Assembly (NCBI GenBank): GCA_016201065.1
Contig: JACQDL010000056.1
Span: 1 to 64,000, forward strand
Direction of reading: 5' to 3'
Source: Actinomycetota bacterium
GTDB taxonomy: Bacteria > Actinomycetota > Actinomycetes > Mycobacteriales > JACQDL01
DNA: 64,000 bases
The translations under genes were made by a program, and so were the position numbers. The notes beneath the pieces are model-generated. The model was not told the origin of the DNA and made no database searches. It saw nothing but the letters and a program-made list of their open reading frames with translations. Of this stretch, positions 42,686 through 52,392 are shown one piece after another. The stretch's first letter is position 1, and each line of letters opens with the position of its first letter.

Positions 42686-42762
42686 GGTCCGCACTCCTTC
42701 GAGTAGGCCGGGCCGGCGGGCAGATGAGTGATGTTTTAACGATGCACGCCGGTTCTACGTTT

Positions 42763-42786
42763 GTTCTTACTACCGCTACCGGTAAT
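42763..42786. promoter_or_regulatory. Possible operator in the narK-regulator divergent promoter
   Basis: TTACTACCG, CTAC and CGGTAATAT form an imperfect inverted repeat with exact 5-bp arms (TACCG and CGGTA) just upstream of the regulator ATG. The gap between divergent narK and the nar operon is about 100 bp, so one operator could control both. The assignment is from symmetry and position only. Confidence 0.35.
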
Positions 42787-43533
42787 ATGACAACCATGCC
42801 GGAGGAGGTGTCGCGCACACACCGCGTGCTCGCGGCCGCGAGCCGGCAGTCGCTGCTCGCGACGTTGCGCGCCACCGACCGGAGCCTGTCGGTTCCGGAG
42901 GCCGCCCGCGCGGTCGGGCTGCACCGCAACACGGTCCGCTTCCACCTCGATCTGCTGGTGTCGGTCGGGCTGGCCGAGCGGGTCATCGAGCAAAGATCCA
43001 CGCCAGGACGGCCGAAGGTGCTCTACCGGGCCCGCCCGGAGCCGGCCGCCCGGCCCGTGGGTGCTCCCACCGACGAGGGATACCGGGCGCTTGCCCAGCT
43101 GCTGGCCGAGCACCTCTCGGCGACGCCGGACGCCGCTCTCGCGGCGCAGAGCGCGGGCCGCAACTGGACGACCGCCCAAGGTGACGGGCTCCCCCACGCC
43201 GCCACCGCCGAGGAGGCGGTCAGCGCGGTCACTGCCCTGATGGCGAGGCTCGGCTTCGATCCCGCCCCCGACACCACCCCCGATCGCATCGTGCTGCGCC
43301 GCTGTCCGTTCGCCGACCTCGCCCGCGAGCACCGCGCAGTGGTCTGCGGTGTACACCTCGGCATGATCGAAGGAACGCTGCAACAAATCAAGGCACCGGT
43401 CGCCGTGTCGGAGTTCGAACCGTTCACCAATGATGATCCACTGAGCTGCGTGGTCCGGTTGGCGGTGCCCGGACCGGCCGAGCCGGACAAATACCATGAT
43501 CCCGATGAACAGCCACACAGGGAGAGGCCGTGA
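42787..43533 (+). CDS. HTH regulator with cysteine motif, first gene of the nar operon
   Basis: The 248-residue protein has an N-terminal winged HTH of the ArsR/MarR/SufR type (SVPEAARAVGLHRNTVRFHLDLLVSVGLAE) and a C-terminal region with RRCPFADLAREHRAVVCG plus a later Cys in DPLSC. A C-x13-C pair plus a third Cys recalls SufR-type [Fe-S] regulators. It starts the operon and overlaps narG by 4 bp (GTGA). It is divergent from narK. I infer it senses oxygen, nitric oxide or iron-sulfur status and controls nitrate respiration. ATG at 42796 is an alternative start. Confidence 0.78.
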   Translation: MTTMPEEVSRTHRVLAAASRQSLLATLRATDRSLSVPEAARAVGLHRNTVRFHLDLLVSVGLAERVIEQRSTPGRPKVLYRARPEPAARPVGAPTDEGYRALAQLLAEHLSATPDAALAAQSAGRNWTTAQGDGLPHAATAEEAVSAVTALMARLGFDPAPDTTPDRIVLRRCPFADLAREHRAVVCGVHLGMIEGTLQQIKAPVAVSEFEPFTNDDPLSCVVRLAVPGPAEPDKYHDPDEQPHRERP

Positions 43534-46500
43534 AAGCCAACCCGTCCCGTCCTGGGACTGACGGCAACGTTGTCGAGGCGCTGCTCCGGGGGCGCCGCCT
43601 GCTCCAGAAGGGTGCCATCTCGGCGGACCTGCGCACCGTGACCCGCGTCGGCGGGCGGGACGCGGATGTCTTCTACCGGGACCGGTGGTCACACGACAAG
43701 ATCGTCCGATCCACCCACGGCGTGAACTGCACGGGCTCCTGCTCGTGGCAGGTCTACGTCAAGGACGGCATCATCACCTGGGAGACGCAGGAGACCGACT
43801 ACCCGTCGGTAGGGCCGGACTCGCCGGAGTACGAGCCCCGCGGCTGCCCGCGCGGCGCGGCGTTCTCCTGGTACACCTACTCCCCCACCCGGGTCCGCTA
43901 CCCCTACGTACGCGGCGTCCTGCTGGAGCTCTACCGCGAGGCGAAGGCCCGTCTCGGCGACCCGGTGGACGCCTGGGCGGACGTGGTCGGTGACCCGCAG
44001 CGGCGGCGGCGCTACCAGCAGGCCCGGGGCAAGGGCGGTCTCGTCCGGGTGCGGTGGGAGGAGGCGCTGGAGATCATCGCGGCGTCCCAGGTACACACCA
44101 TCAAGCGCTGGGGCCCGGACCGGGTCGCCGGGTTCTCGCCGATCCCGGCGATGTCGATGGCCTCGCACGCGGCCGGTGCCCGGTACACCAGCCTGCTCGG
44201 CGGCGCGATGCTCTCCTTCTACGACTGGTACGCCGACCTCCCGATCGCCTCGCCGCAGATGTTCGGTGACCAGACCGACGTGCCCGAGTCGGCCGACTGG
44301 TGGAACGCCAGCTACCTGATCATGTGGGGCTCGAACATCCCGGTCACCCGCACCCCGGACGCCCACTTCATGACCGAGGCCCGCTACCGCGGTCAGAAGG
44401 TCGTCGTGGTCAGCCCCGACTACGCCGACCACACGAAGTTCGCCGACGAGTGGCTGGCCGCCCATCCCGGGACCGACGGTGCGCTGGCGATGGCGATGGG
44501 GCACGTCCTGCTCACGGAGTTCTTCGTCGACCGGCAGGTGGACCGCTTCCAGGACTATGTCAAGACCTACACCGACCTGCCGTTCCTGATCACCCTCCGG
44601 GAACGCGACGACGAGCCCGGCAGCTACCTGCCGGACCGTTTCCTCACCGCCGCCGACCTCGGTCAGGAGGAGGAGGGCGCGGCGTGGCGGACCGTACTCC
44701 TCGACGCCACGACCGGTCAGCCGGTGGTCCCCAACGGCACTCTCGGTGACCGGCACACGCAAGCCGGCATGGGGCGCTGGAACCTTGACCTGGCCGGTGT
44801 CGACCCGCTGCTCACGTTGTTCAGCAGGGCCGGTGGGACCGGCCGTGCTGCTGGGGCCGACGGTGCCGGCGAGACGGTGCCGGTCGACCTGCCACGCTTC
44901 GATACCGGCCAGGCCGACGGGGAGGGCGGCTCGTCACTGCGCCGCGGGGTCCCGGTACGCCGGGTCGCCGGCCGGCTGGTCACCACCGTGTTCGACCTGC
45001 TGCTGGCGCAGTACGGGGTACGCCGGCCGGGGCTGCCGGGCGACTGGCCGCTGGGGTACGACGACCCGCAGCCGTACACGCCGGCCTGGCAGGAGGAGAT
45101 CACCTCGGTGCCGGCGGCCGCCGTGACCCGGATCGCCCGGGAGTTCGCCGACAATGCCGAGCGCTCCGGCGGCCGCTCCATGATCGCGCTGGGGGCCGGG
45201 ACGAACCACTGGTTCCACTCCGACCAGATCTACCGGGCGATCCTCGCGCTGACCACGCTCACCGGCTGCCAGGGAGTCAACGGCGGCGGCTGGGCGCACT
45301 ACGTCGGGCAGGAGAAGGTCCGCCCGTTCACCGGCTGGGCGCAGCTCGCCTTCGGGTTGGACTGGGTCCGCCCACCCCGCCAGATGGCCGGCACGGCGTT
45401 CTGGTATCTCGCCACCGACCAGTGGCGCTACGACGGCTTCGGGGCCGACGAGCTGGCCACCCCGCTCGGCCGCGGGCTGTTCGAGGGGAAGGCGCTGGCC
45501 GACACCCTCGCCCAGTCGGCCCGGATGGGGTGGCTGCCGTCGTACCCGACGCTCAACCGCAACCCGCTGGAGCTGGTCGACGAGGCCGAGGCGGCCGGCG
45601 AGGACCCGGCCAGCCACGTCGTGTCCCGGCTGAAGAGCGGCGAGCTGCGGTTCGCCTGCGAGGACCCGGACGCACCGGAGAACTTCCCGCGGGTGCTCAC
45701 CGTGTGGCGGGCCAACCTGCTCGGCTCCTCCAGCAAGGGCAACGAGTACTTCCTCCGGCACCTGCTCGGCACCGACGGCGCGGTGCGGGCCGAGCAGACC
45801 CCGGAGGGGCGGCGGCCGGCCGACGTGGTCTGGCACGACGAAGCCCCGGAGGGCAAGCTCGACCTGCTGGTCTCCCTGGACTTCCGGATGACCAGCACCG
45901 GGTTGTTCTCCGACGTGCTGCTGCCGGCGGCGACCTGGTACGAGAAGTACGACCTGTCCTCCACCGACATGCACCCGTTCGTGCACGCGTTCAGCGCGGC
46001 GATCAACCCGCCGTGGGAGACCCGCAGCGACTACGACGCGTTCGTCGCGATGGCCCGGACGTTCAGCCCGCTGGCCGCCACGCACCTCGGCGTGCGCAGG
46101 GACCTGGTGCTGACCCCGCTCCTGCACGACACGCCCGGCGAGACCGCACAGCCGGGCGGGCGGGTGCTGGACTGGAAGCGCGGCGAGTGCGAGGCGGTGC
46201 CGGGGCGCACCATGCCGGCGATCACCGTCGTCGAGCGGGACTACGGTGCGGTCGCGGAGCAGATGACCGCGCTCGGCCCGAAGGTGGAGACGCTCGGCAC
46301 CCTCGTCAAGGGCGTCGCGCTCAAGCCGGTGGAGGAGGTCGAGCGGCTGCGCCAGGTGTGCGGCACCGTCCGTGGCGGGCTCGCCGACGGCCGCCCGTCG
46401 CTGGCGAAGGCCGAGCACGCGTGCGAGACCATCCTCGCGCTGTCCGGGACGACCAACGGGCACCTCGCCACGGCGGGTTTCACCGTCCTGGAGCAGCGCA

Positions 46501-47270
46501 CCGGCCGCCAGCTCGCGGACCTGGCCAGCGACCACGAGGGGCGGCGGATCACCTTCGCCGACACCCAGTCCCGGCCGCAGCCGGTGATCACCTCGCCGGA
46601 GTGGTCCGGCAGCGAGCACGGTGGCCGGCGGTACTCGCCGTTCACCATCAACGTCGAGCGGCTCAAGCCGTGGCACACCCTCACCGGCCGGCAGCACTTC
46701 TTCCTCGACCACGACTGGATGGCCGAGCTGGGCGAGCAGCTCCCGACCTACCGGCCGCCGCTGAACATGCACCGCATCTTCGGCTCGCCGATGTCCGGTG
46801 AGGACGGCCGGCTGGAGGTGACCGTCCGCTACCTCACCCCGCACTCGAAGTGGTCCATCCACTCGGAGTACCAGGACAACCTGTTCATGCTCAGCCTCTC
46901 CCGGGGCGGACCGGACCTGTGGATGAGCGAGCAGGACGCCGCCACGATCGGGGTGCGGGACAACGACTGGATCGAGGCGTTCAACCGGAACGGCGTCGTC
47001 GTGGCACGCGCCGTGGTGACCCACCGGATGCCAGCCGGGACGGTCTACATGTACCACGCCAAGGACCGCACCATCGACGTCCCGAAGTCCGAGGTCAGCG
47101 GCCGCCGCGGCGGCATCCACAACTCGCTGACCCGGCTGCTGATCAAGCCGTCGCACCTCATCGGCGGGTACGCGCAGCTCTCCTACGGCTTCAACTACTA
47201 CGGCCCCACCGGCAACCAGCGTGACGAGGTCACGGTCATCCGGCGCCGGTCCCAGGAGGTTGAGTACTGA
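43530..47270 (+). CDS. narG: Respiratory nitrate reductase alpha subunit
   Basis: The 1246-residue protein is NarG. The FS0 cluster is ligated by H63, C67, C71 and C106. The molybdenum-ligating Asp is D236 in FYDWYADLPIASP. The catalytic subunit reduces nitrate to nitrite with Mo-bis-MGD at the cytoplasmic face. GTG at 43530 overlaps the regulator stop codon and follows GGGAGAGG. A Gly/Ala-rich stretch near residues 430-475 (GTGRAAGADGAGETVPVDLP) appears as a loop insertion. There is no twin-arginine signal, as usual for Nar-type enzymes. Confidence 0.96.
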   Translation: MKANPSRPGTDGNVVEALLRGRRLLQKGAISADLRTVTRVGGRDADVFYRDRWSHDKIVRSTHGVNCTGSCSWQVYVKDGIITWETQETDYPSVGPDSPEYEPRGCPRGAAFSWYTYSPTRVRYPYVRGVLLELYREAKARLGDPVDAWADVVGDPQRRRRYQQARGKGGLVRVRWEEALEIIAASQVHTIKRWGPDRVAGFSPIPAMSMASHAAGARYTSLLGGAMLSFYDWYADLPIASPQMFGDQTDVPESADWWNASYLIMWGSNIPVTRTPDAHFMTEARYRGQKVVVVSPDYADHTKFADEWLAAHPGTDGALAMAMGHVLLTEFFVDRQVDRFQDYVKTYTDLPFLITLRERDDEPGSYLPDRFLTAADLGQEEEGAAWRTVLLDATTGQPVVPNGTLGDRHTQAGMGRWNLDLAGVDPLLTLFSRAGGTGRAAGADGAGETVPVDLPRFDTGQADGEGGSSLRRGVPVRRVAGRLVTTVFDLLLAQYGVRRPGLPGDWPLGYDDPQPYTPAWQEEITSVPAAAVTRIAREFADNAERSGGRSMIALGAGTNHWFHSDQIYRAILALTTLTGCQGVNGGGWAHYVGQEKVRPFTGWAQLAFGLDWVRPPRQMAGTAFWYLATDQWRYDGFGADELATPLGRGLFEGKALADTLAQSARMGWLPSYPTLNRNPLELVDEAEAAGEDPASHVVSRLKSGELRFACEDPDAPENFPRVLTVWRANLLGSSSKGNEYFLRHLLGTDGAVRAEQTPEGRRPADVVWHDEAPEGKLDLLVSLDFRMTSTGLFSDVLLPAATWYEKYDLSSTDMHPFVHAFSAAINPPWETRSDYDAFVAMARTFSPLAATHLGVRRDLVLTPLLHDTPGETAQPGGRVLDWKRGECEAVPGRTMPAITVVERDYGAVAEQMTALGPKVETLGTLVKGVALKPVEEVERLRQVCGTVRGGLADGRPSLAKAEHACETILALSGTTNGHLATAGFTVLEQRTGRQLADLASDHEGRRITFADTQSRPQPVITSPEWSGSEHGGRRYSPFTINVERLKPWHTLTGRQHFFLDHDWMAELGEQLPTYRPPLNMHRIFGSPMSGEDGRLEVTVRYLTPHSKWSIHSEYQDNLFMLSLSRGGPDLWMSEQDAATIGVRDNDWIEAFNRNGVVVARAVVTHRMPAGTVYMYHAKDRTIDVPKSEVSGRRGGIHNSLTRLLIKPSHLIGGYAQLSYGFNYYGPTGNQRDEVTVIRRRSQEVEY

Positions 47271-48961
47271 TGCGGGTCATGGCCCAGCTCGGCATGGTGA
47301 TGAACCTCGACAAGTGCATCGGGTGCCACACCTGCTCGGTGACGTGCAAGCAGGCGTGGACCAACCGCACCGGGGTGGAGTACGTGTGGTTCAACAACGT
47401 CGAGACCCGCCCCGGCCTCGGCTACCCACGCACCCACGAGGACCAGGACCGCTGGCAGGGCGGCTGGGTGCGCACCTCGCGGGGCAGGTTACGGCTGCGG
47501 GCCGGCGGCCGGGTCAGGCGGCTGCTCCAGATCTTCAGCAACCCCCGGCTGCCCGGCATGAGCGACTACTACGAGCCGTGGACCTACGACTACGACACGT
47601 TGCTGAACGCGCCAGCGCAGGCCGACGTGCCGGTCGCCCGCCCGAAGTCGCTGATCACCGGCGAGCCGATGCAGATCCGCTGGTCGGCCAACTGGGACGA
47701 CGACCTCGGCGGGGCACCCGAACACGCGCCCGGTGACCCGGTGCTGAAGAAGCTCGGCGACCGGGTGAAGCTGGAGTTCGAGAAGACCTTCATGTTCCAC
47801 CTGCCGCGGATCTGCGAGCACTGCCTCAACCCGGCGTGCGTGGCGAGCTGCCCCTCCGGCGCGATGTACAAGCGGGCCGAGGACGGCATCGTCCTGGTCG
47901 ACCAGGACGGCTGCCGCGGCTGGCGGCAGTGCGTCACCGGCTGCCCGTACAAGAAGGTCTACTTCAACCACCGCACCGGCAAGGCCGAGAAGTGCACCTT
48001 CTGCTACCCGCGGGTGGAGGCCGGCCAACCCACCGTCTGCGCGGAGACCTGCGTGGGGCGGCTGCGCTACATCGGCTTGTTCCTCTACGACGCCGACCGG
48101 GTGCTGGCGGCAGCGTCGGTGGAGAACGAGCACGACCTGCTCGAAGCGCAGCGCAGCGTGATCCTCGACCCCGAGGACCCGCAGGTGATCGCCGCGGCGC
48201 GAGCGGCCGGGATACCGGAGGACTGGCTGGACGCCGCCCGCCGGTCACCCGTCTACGCGCTGACCAACCGCTACCGCATCGCCCTGCCGCTGCACCCGGA
48301 GTACCGGACCATGCCGATGGTCTGGTACATCCCGCCGCTGTCCCCGGTCGTCGACGTGGTCCGGGACACCGGATTCGACGGCGAGGACTCCTCGACCCTC
48401 TTCCACGCGATCGACGCGCTGCGGATCCCGGTGGAGTACCTCGCGGAGCTGTTCACCGCGGGTGATCCGGAGCCGGTCGGGCGCAGCCTCCGGATACTCG
48501 CCGCGATGCGCTCCTACATGCGCCAGGTCAACCTCGGTGAGGAGCTCGACGAGTCGATCGCCGAGTCGGTCGGGATGACCGGCGAGCAGCTGCGGGAGCT
48601 GCACCGGCTGCTCGCGATCGCGCGTTACGACGAGCGGTACGTGATCCCCGCCGCACACGTCGAGGCCGGGCAGTCGCTGGAGGAGCTGGCCGGATGCAGC
48701 CTCGACTACAGCGGCGGACCGGGGATGGGCGGCATCGGCCCGTTCGGCGAGGTCAGCGGCACGCCGGCGTCGGTCGAGTCCTTCCACCTCACCAAGCAGC
48801 GGGCGGAGTCCGACCGGTACGCCGACCTGCCCGAGGGGCGGGGCGCGGTCGACCTGCTCACCTGGAGCGGCGAGGCACCGCCCGAGGGGTTGTTCCCGCC
48901 CCGCCGGGACAACGGGCAGCCTGGCAACGGGCAGGCCGGTAACGGGCAGGGCCGGTCGTGA
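47270..48961 (+). CDS. narH: Respiratory nitrate reductase beta subunit
   Basis: The 563-residue protein has four cysteine clusters: CIGCHTCSVTC (16-26), CEHCLNPACVASC, CRGWRQCVTGC and CTFCYPRVEAGQPTVC. In the third, Trp replaces one Cys (GWRQC), as in NarH where one centre is [3Fe-4S]. It passes electrons from NarI to NarG. The ATG shares one base with the narG stop codon. The C-terminus has an added Gly/Asn/Gln-rich tail with GNGQ repeats. Confidence 0.96.
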   Translation: MRVMAQLGMVMNLDKCIGCHTCSVTCKQAWTNRTGVEYVWFNNVETRPGLGYPRTHEDQDRWQGGWVRTSRGRLRLRAGGRVRRLLQIFSNPRLPGMSDYYEPWTYDYDTLLNAPAQADVPVARPKSLITGEPMQIRWSANWDDDLGGAPEHAPGDPVLKKLGDRVKLEFEKTFMFHLPRICEHCLNPACVASCPSGAMYKRAEDGIVLVDQDGCRGWRQCVTGCPYKKVYFNHRTGKAEKCTFCYPRVEAGQPTVCAETCVGRLRYIGLFLYDADRVLAAASVENEHDLLEAQRSVILDPEDPQVIAAARAAGIPEDWLDAARRSPVYALTNRYRIALPLHPEYRTMPMVWYIPPLSPVVDVVRDTGFDGEDSSTLFHAIDALRIPVEYLAELFTAGDPEPVGRSLRILAAMRSYMRQVNLGEELDESIAESVGMTGEQLRELHRLLAIARYDERYVIPAAHVEAGQSLEELAGCSLDYSGGPGMGGIGPFGEVSGTPASVESFHLTKQRAESDRYADLPEGRGAVDLLTWSGEAPPEGLFPPRRDNGQPGNGQAGNGQGRS

Positions 48962-49593
48962 GCGCCGCCCTGTCCGCCCCGCAGCGCGCGGTCACCTTCG
49001 CCATCGCCTCACGGCTGTTGCAGTACCCCGATGAGCTGTCGGTGGCCCAGCTCCCGCTGCTGCGGGAGGCTGCCGGGTCGTTACCGGACCGCGCGGCGGC
49101 TCCGCTGGCCCGGGTCCTCGACCATCTCGCCGGCGCGCCCCTGCTCGACGTGCAGTCGGGGTACGTCGCCACCTTCGATCTCCAGCGCCGCAACTGCCTG
49201 TACCTGACCTACTACCTCAACGGCGACACCCGTCGCCGGGGCATGGCGCTGTGGCGGTTCCAGCACGCTCTCGCTCGGCGCGGAGCCACCATGGCCGACG
49301 GGGAGCTGCCCGACTTCCTCCCCGCCATCCTGGAGCTCGCCGCCGACGGCGGGGAGGATCTCGCCCTGACGCTGCTCGCCGAGCACCGGCAGGGCATCGA
49401 GCTGCTCCGCCGGTCGCTGGACGACCAGCGGTCGCCGTACGGGGAGGTGATCCGCGTCGTCGAGCTCGCGCTGCCGGAACCGACGGCAGCGGCCCTCGCC
49501 GCGGCGCGGGCGCTCGCCACCCAGGGTCCGCCGGCCGAAATGGTCGGGTTGGCACCGTTCGTTCCGGTCGAGTCAGTGGGGATGCGGCAATGA
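48958..49593 (+). CDS. narJ: Nitrate reductase assembly chaperone
   Basis: The 211-residue helical protein has the TorD/NarJ pattern (LLQYPDELSVAQLPLLREA, then LQRRNCLYLTYYLNGDTRRRGMAL). NarJ inserts the molybdenum cofactor into NarG before membrane assembly. GTG start, 4-bp overlap with narH. Confidence 0.94.
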   Translation: MSAALSAPQRAVTFAIASRLLQYPDELSVAQLPLLREAAGSLPDRAAAPLARVLDHLAGAPLLDVQSGYVATFDLQRRNCLYLTYYLNGDTRRRGMALWRFQHALARRGATMADGELPDFLPAILELAADGGEDLALTLLAEHRQGIELLRRSLDDQRSPYGEVIRVVELALPEPTAAALAAARALATQGPPAEMVGLAPFVPVESVGMRQ

Positions 49594-50312
49594 ACACCGT
49601 CCTGTGGGTTGTGCTTCCGTACATCTGCCTCACCTCGTTCGTGGTGGGGCACTTCTGGCGGTACCGGTACGACAAGTTCGGCTGGACCACCCGCTCGTCG
49701 CAGATCTACGAGAACCGGCTGCTCGCCTGGGCCGGGCCGCTGTTCCACTTCGGCATCCTCGGCGTGCTGGTCGGGCACGCCCTGGGGCTGCTGGTGCCGG
49801 AGTCCTGGACCAGCGCGGCCGGCATCTCCGAGGACGCCTACCACGCCGTGTCGGTCAGCGGCGGCACGCTGGCCGGCCTGATGACGGTGACCGGGCTGGT
49901 GCTGCTGGTGTACCGGCGCCGGATGACGCCATCGATCTTCCGCGCCACCACCGTGATGGACAAGGCGATGTACCTCCTCCTCGGCGCGGTGGTGGCCGTC
50001 GGCACGTACAACACGCTCGTGATCAACCTGCTCGGCGCGGGGCACGACTACCGGGCGGACGTCGCGGTGTGGTTCCGGAGCATCTTCGTCTTCCAGCCGG
50101 ACGCCGCGCTGATGGCGGGCGCGCCGATCGCCTTCCAGCTGCACGCGCTGCTCGCCCTCGGCCTGTTCGCGCTGTGGCCGTTCACCCGCCTCGTGCACGT
50201 CTTCAGCGCACCCGTCGGGTACCTGGTCCGGCCGTACATCGTCTACCGCAGCCGGGACCCTCTGGGCGCCGCCCGGGCACCCCGGCGTGGTTGGGAGCGG
50301 GTCGGCAGCTGA
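49590..50312 (+). CDS. narI: Nitrate reductase gamma subunit (cytochrome b)
   Basis: The 240-residue membrane protein has five helices and conserved histidines for two b hemes (FVVGHFWRYRYD, FHFGILGVLVGHALG and FQLHALLALGLFALWPFTRLVH). It oxidises menaquinol and anchors NarGH. ATG at 49590, 4-bp overlap with narJ. The operon ends here; the next 170 bp show no gene. Confidence 0.95.
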   Translation: MNTVLWVVLPYICLTSFVVGHFWRYRYDKFGWTTRSSQIYENRLLAWAGPLFHFGILGVLVGHALGLLVPESWTSAAGISEDAYHAVSVSGGTLAGLMTVTGLVLLVYRRRMTPSIFRATTVMDKAMYLLLGAVVAVGTYNTLVINLLGAGHDYRADVAVWFRSIFVFQPDAALMAGAPIAFQLHALLALGLFALWPFTRLVHVFSAPVGYLVRPYIVYRSRDPLGAARAPRRGWERVGS

Positions 50313-50483
50313 GAGCGACGTACTCCCGATGCCGCCACGCCCGGGTTGACCCGATCGGCTGTACTTTCGGCGCGGCGGAGCAGGCCGCGTGCGCGAAATG
50401 CGGCGAGTCGTGACACGCTAGCCGGCGGCGCGCATCGTCGACGGCGGCGGCGCGACCCGCCCCACTCGTGAGGAGGGCTCTCC

Positions 50484-51310
50484 GTGACCTCATACCCGCC
50501 CGGATACCCGCCAGGCCGCTGGCCCGAGGGTGACCAGCCCGGTGAGGAACCGGGCGGTTACCCGCCCACCCGCATGCCTGGCGGTTGGTCGAGTGGCTAC
50601 CAGCCCCCTCAGGCACCATCGGGTTACCCGCCCCCCGCACCGGGGGGCCACCAGTCCCCTCCGCCAGCGGGGGGTTACCCACCCGCCCCGACGCCGGGCG
50701 GCTGGTCCCGCAACTTCCAGCCAGGTCCGGAGCCAGGTGGTTACCCGCCCGCCCAGCGACCGGGTCGCCCGGACGAGTGGGACGACGGCAGCGCCACCAG
50801 GCCCGGATCACTCACGACCGGTCTCGTCGCGGCCGTCCTCGCCGCGCTGGCCGCGGCCGGTGGCGCGGCCACGGTCTACCTCGGTGGACCGGACCTGGCC
50901 AGATCCCTGATGGACGCCGAGATCCGCAAGGAGGTCGGCCTGCCGGCCGGCTCGACGGACGGCCTCAAGGGCGCGGCCCGGGAGGCGTACGACGCGGCCG
51001 TGACCGAGGCGTACGGAATCTTCTCGGTCCGCGCCGGCCTGGCGATCTTCCTGGCGAGCACCGTGCTGCTGCCACGCTGCTCAGCCGCCGGGCGGGCACG
51101 GGCGGGCGGGTGTTCGCCACGGTGACCCTGGTCGCGACGCTGCTGCTGGAGGCCCGGATCGTCACCGACGTCGGGCCGACCGCGCTGAAGGCGTTCGGCG
51201 GGATGGCGCTCGCCGGCGCGTTGGTGGCCATGGTCGCCATGTGGCTCCCCGCCACCAACGCCTTCGCCAGGACGACCAAGCTCGCCCGGAGCGCCGCCGG
51301 CTGGCGGTGA
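50484..51310 (+). pseudogene. Proline-rich N-terminus membrane protein, frameshifted
   Basis: The first frame (50484-51125) begins MTSYPPGYPPGRWPEGDQPG, a Gly/Pro/Tyr-rich domain of about 95 residues, and then has hydrophobic segments (LTTGLVAAVLAALAAAGGAATVYL and VRAGLAIFLASTVLL). After about 51070 it ends in a nonsense tail. The matching continuation is in another frame: TLLSRRAGTGGRVFATVTLVATLLLEARIV...AGWR, ending at 51310. One base missing near 51078 explains the split. Joined, the product is a roughly 275-residue four-helix protein. It may be a sequencing error or a true disruption. The proline-rich tail could interact with other proteins. Function is unknown. Confidence 0.6.
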
Positions 51311-51320
51311 CGGTGCGGCG

Positions 51321-52262
51321 TCAGCGGGCGGCCTCGATCAGGTGGTAGAGCAGGAGCAGCTGGGTGATGGCCAGGGGTTCGCTGCGCCGGCCATCGCCGA
51401 GCTGGCCGAGGCTGCTCGGCAACGCCGTGCCGGTGTCGAGCTTGTCCCAGATCACCTTCTGCAGGACCCGGGACTCGTCCGGAGGCACGTAGCCGTGCAC
51501 GTGCAACGCGTCCACCGGCCTGCCGTGCTCGTCCCGGATCAGCTTCAGGTGCATGGTCCGGCTGTTGGTCTCGGCGAAGACCTCGGTCAGGTCCGGGTGC
51601 CGGATGGTCGGCCGCAGCAGCAGCTCGGCGGAGAGCGGCGTGTCTGGCGGGTCGTCCCGCTCGGACACCGGCGCGAAGCGGACGACGATGTCGGCGTCGG
51701 CGCGCTGTGGGCGGATGAACTGCCGGCTCTCCGGCTCCCGCCGTTCCAGCTCCGCCCGAACCTGCTCCTCGGTGTACCCGCGGTGACCGACGTCCCGGTT
51801 GACCTTCCACTGGTGCCGGATCTCCTCCGGCGGGTTGAGGTATACGGTGACGTCGAAGCAGGCCCGGGCGAGCTTCGTGTGCAGCGGCAGCAGCCCCTCG
51901 ACGATGACGAACTCGGTCGGCTCCACCAGCTCCGGCCGGGCGAGCTTGCCGGTGTCATGGTCGTACACCGGCTTGAGGATCGGCTTGCCGCTGGCGAGCA
52001 GCTGGAGGTGCTGCTCCATGATCTCGATGTAGTTGCAGCTCGGATGCAGCGCGGTGAACGGCAGGCCCTTCCGCTCGACCCGGTCGAAACGGTGGTAGTC
52101 GTCGACGCACACCGACGTGGAGCGCTCCGGACCCAAGGCTTCGACGAGCCCGGCGGTGATCGTGGTCTTGCCCGCGGCACTGTCCCCGGCGATGGCGAGC
52201 ATCACGGGGCGGTGCCGGCGCGGCAGGTCGGCGCGCGTCATCCGCATCAGCTTGTCCGGCAT
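51321..52262 (-). CDS. Phosphoribulokinase
   Basis: The 313-residue protein is a bacterial-type (class I) phosphoribulokinase. Walker A is GDSAAGKT at 26-33, followed by VDDYHRFDRVERK, the substrate-binding NYIEIMEQHL, and IVEGLLPLHTK. It makes ribulose 1,5-bisphosphate for RuBisCO, whose genes are 3 kb downstream on the opposite strand. ATG at 52262 is chosen over an upstream open frame. It is divergent from the two-component system. Confidence 0.9.
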   Translation of the reverse strand: MPDKLMRMTRADLPRRHRPVMLAIAGDSAAGKTTITAGLVEALGPERSTSVCVDDYHRFDRVERKGLPFTALHPSCNYIEIMEQHLQLLASGKPILKPVYDHDTGKLARPELVEPTEFVIVEGLLPLHTKLARACFDVTVYLNPPEEIRHQWKVNRDVGHRGYTEEQVRAELERREPESRQFIRPQRADADIVVRFAPVSERDDPPDTPLSAELLLRPTIRHPDLTEVFAETNSRTMHLKLIRDEHGRPVDALHVHGYVPPDESRVLQKVIWDKLDTGTALPSSLGQLGDGRRSEPLAITQLLLLYHLIEAAR

Positions 52263-52336
52263 GTACTGCTCCTCTCGCGTGCCCCGACGGTAGCCAGGCC
52301 GGCGATCGGACAAACCCCCTCGCTGGGGGACCCGGC

Positions 52337-52369
52337 GGGGTATCCCACCCACGGGGTCTGGCATACCCC
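52337..52369. promoter_or_regulatory. Inverted repeat between prk and the response regulator
   Basis: GGGGTAT (52337-52343) and ATACCCC (52363-52369) are perfect 7-bp arms 19 bp apart, roughly in the middle of the 130-bp divergent promoter region. It could be the operator of the response regulator or of a Calvin-cycle regulator, acting on both genes. Regulator identity is unknown. Confidence 0.4.
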
Positions 52370-52392
52370 CGCCGCGGAGCTATGTTCTCCTC

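Noticed and set aside
44934..47156. Long minus-strand frame opposite narG
   Set aside because: narG is recognised from end to end on the plus strand, including Fe-S and Mo ligands.
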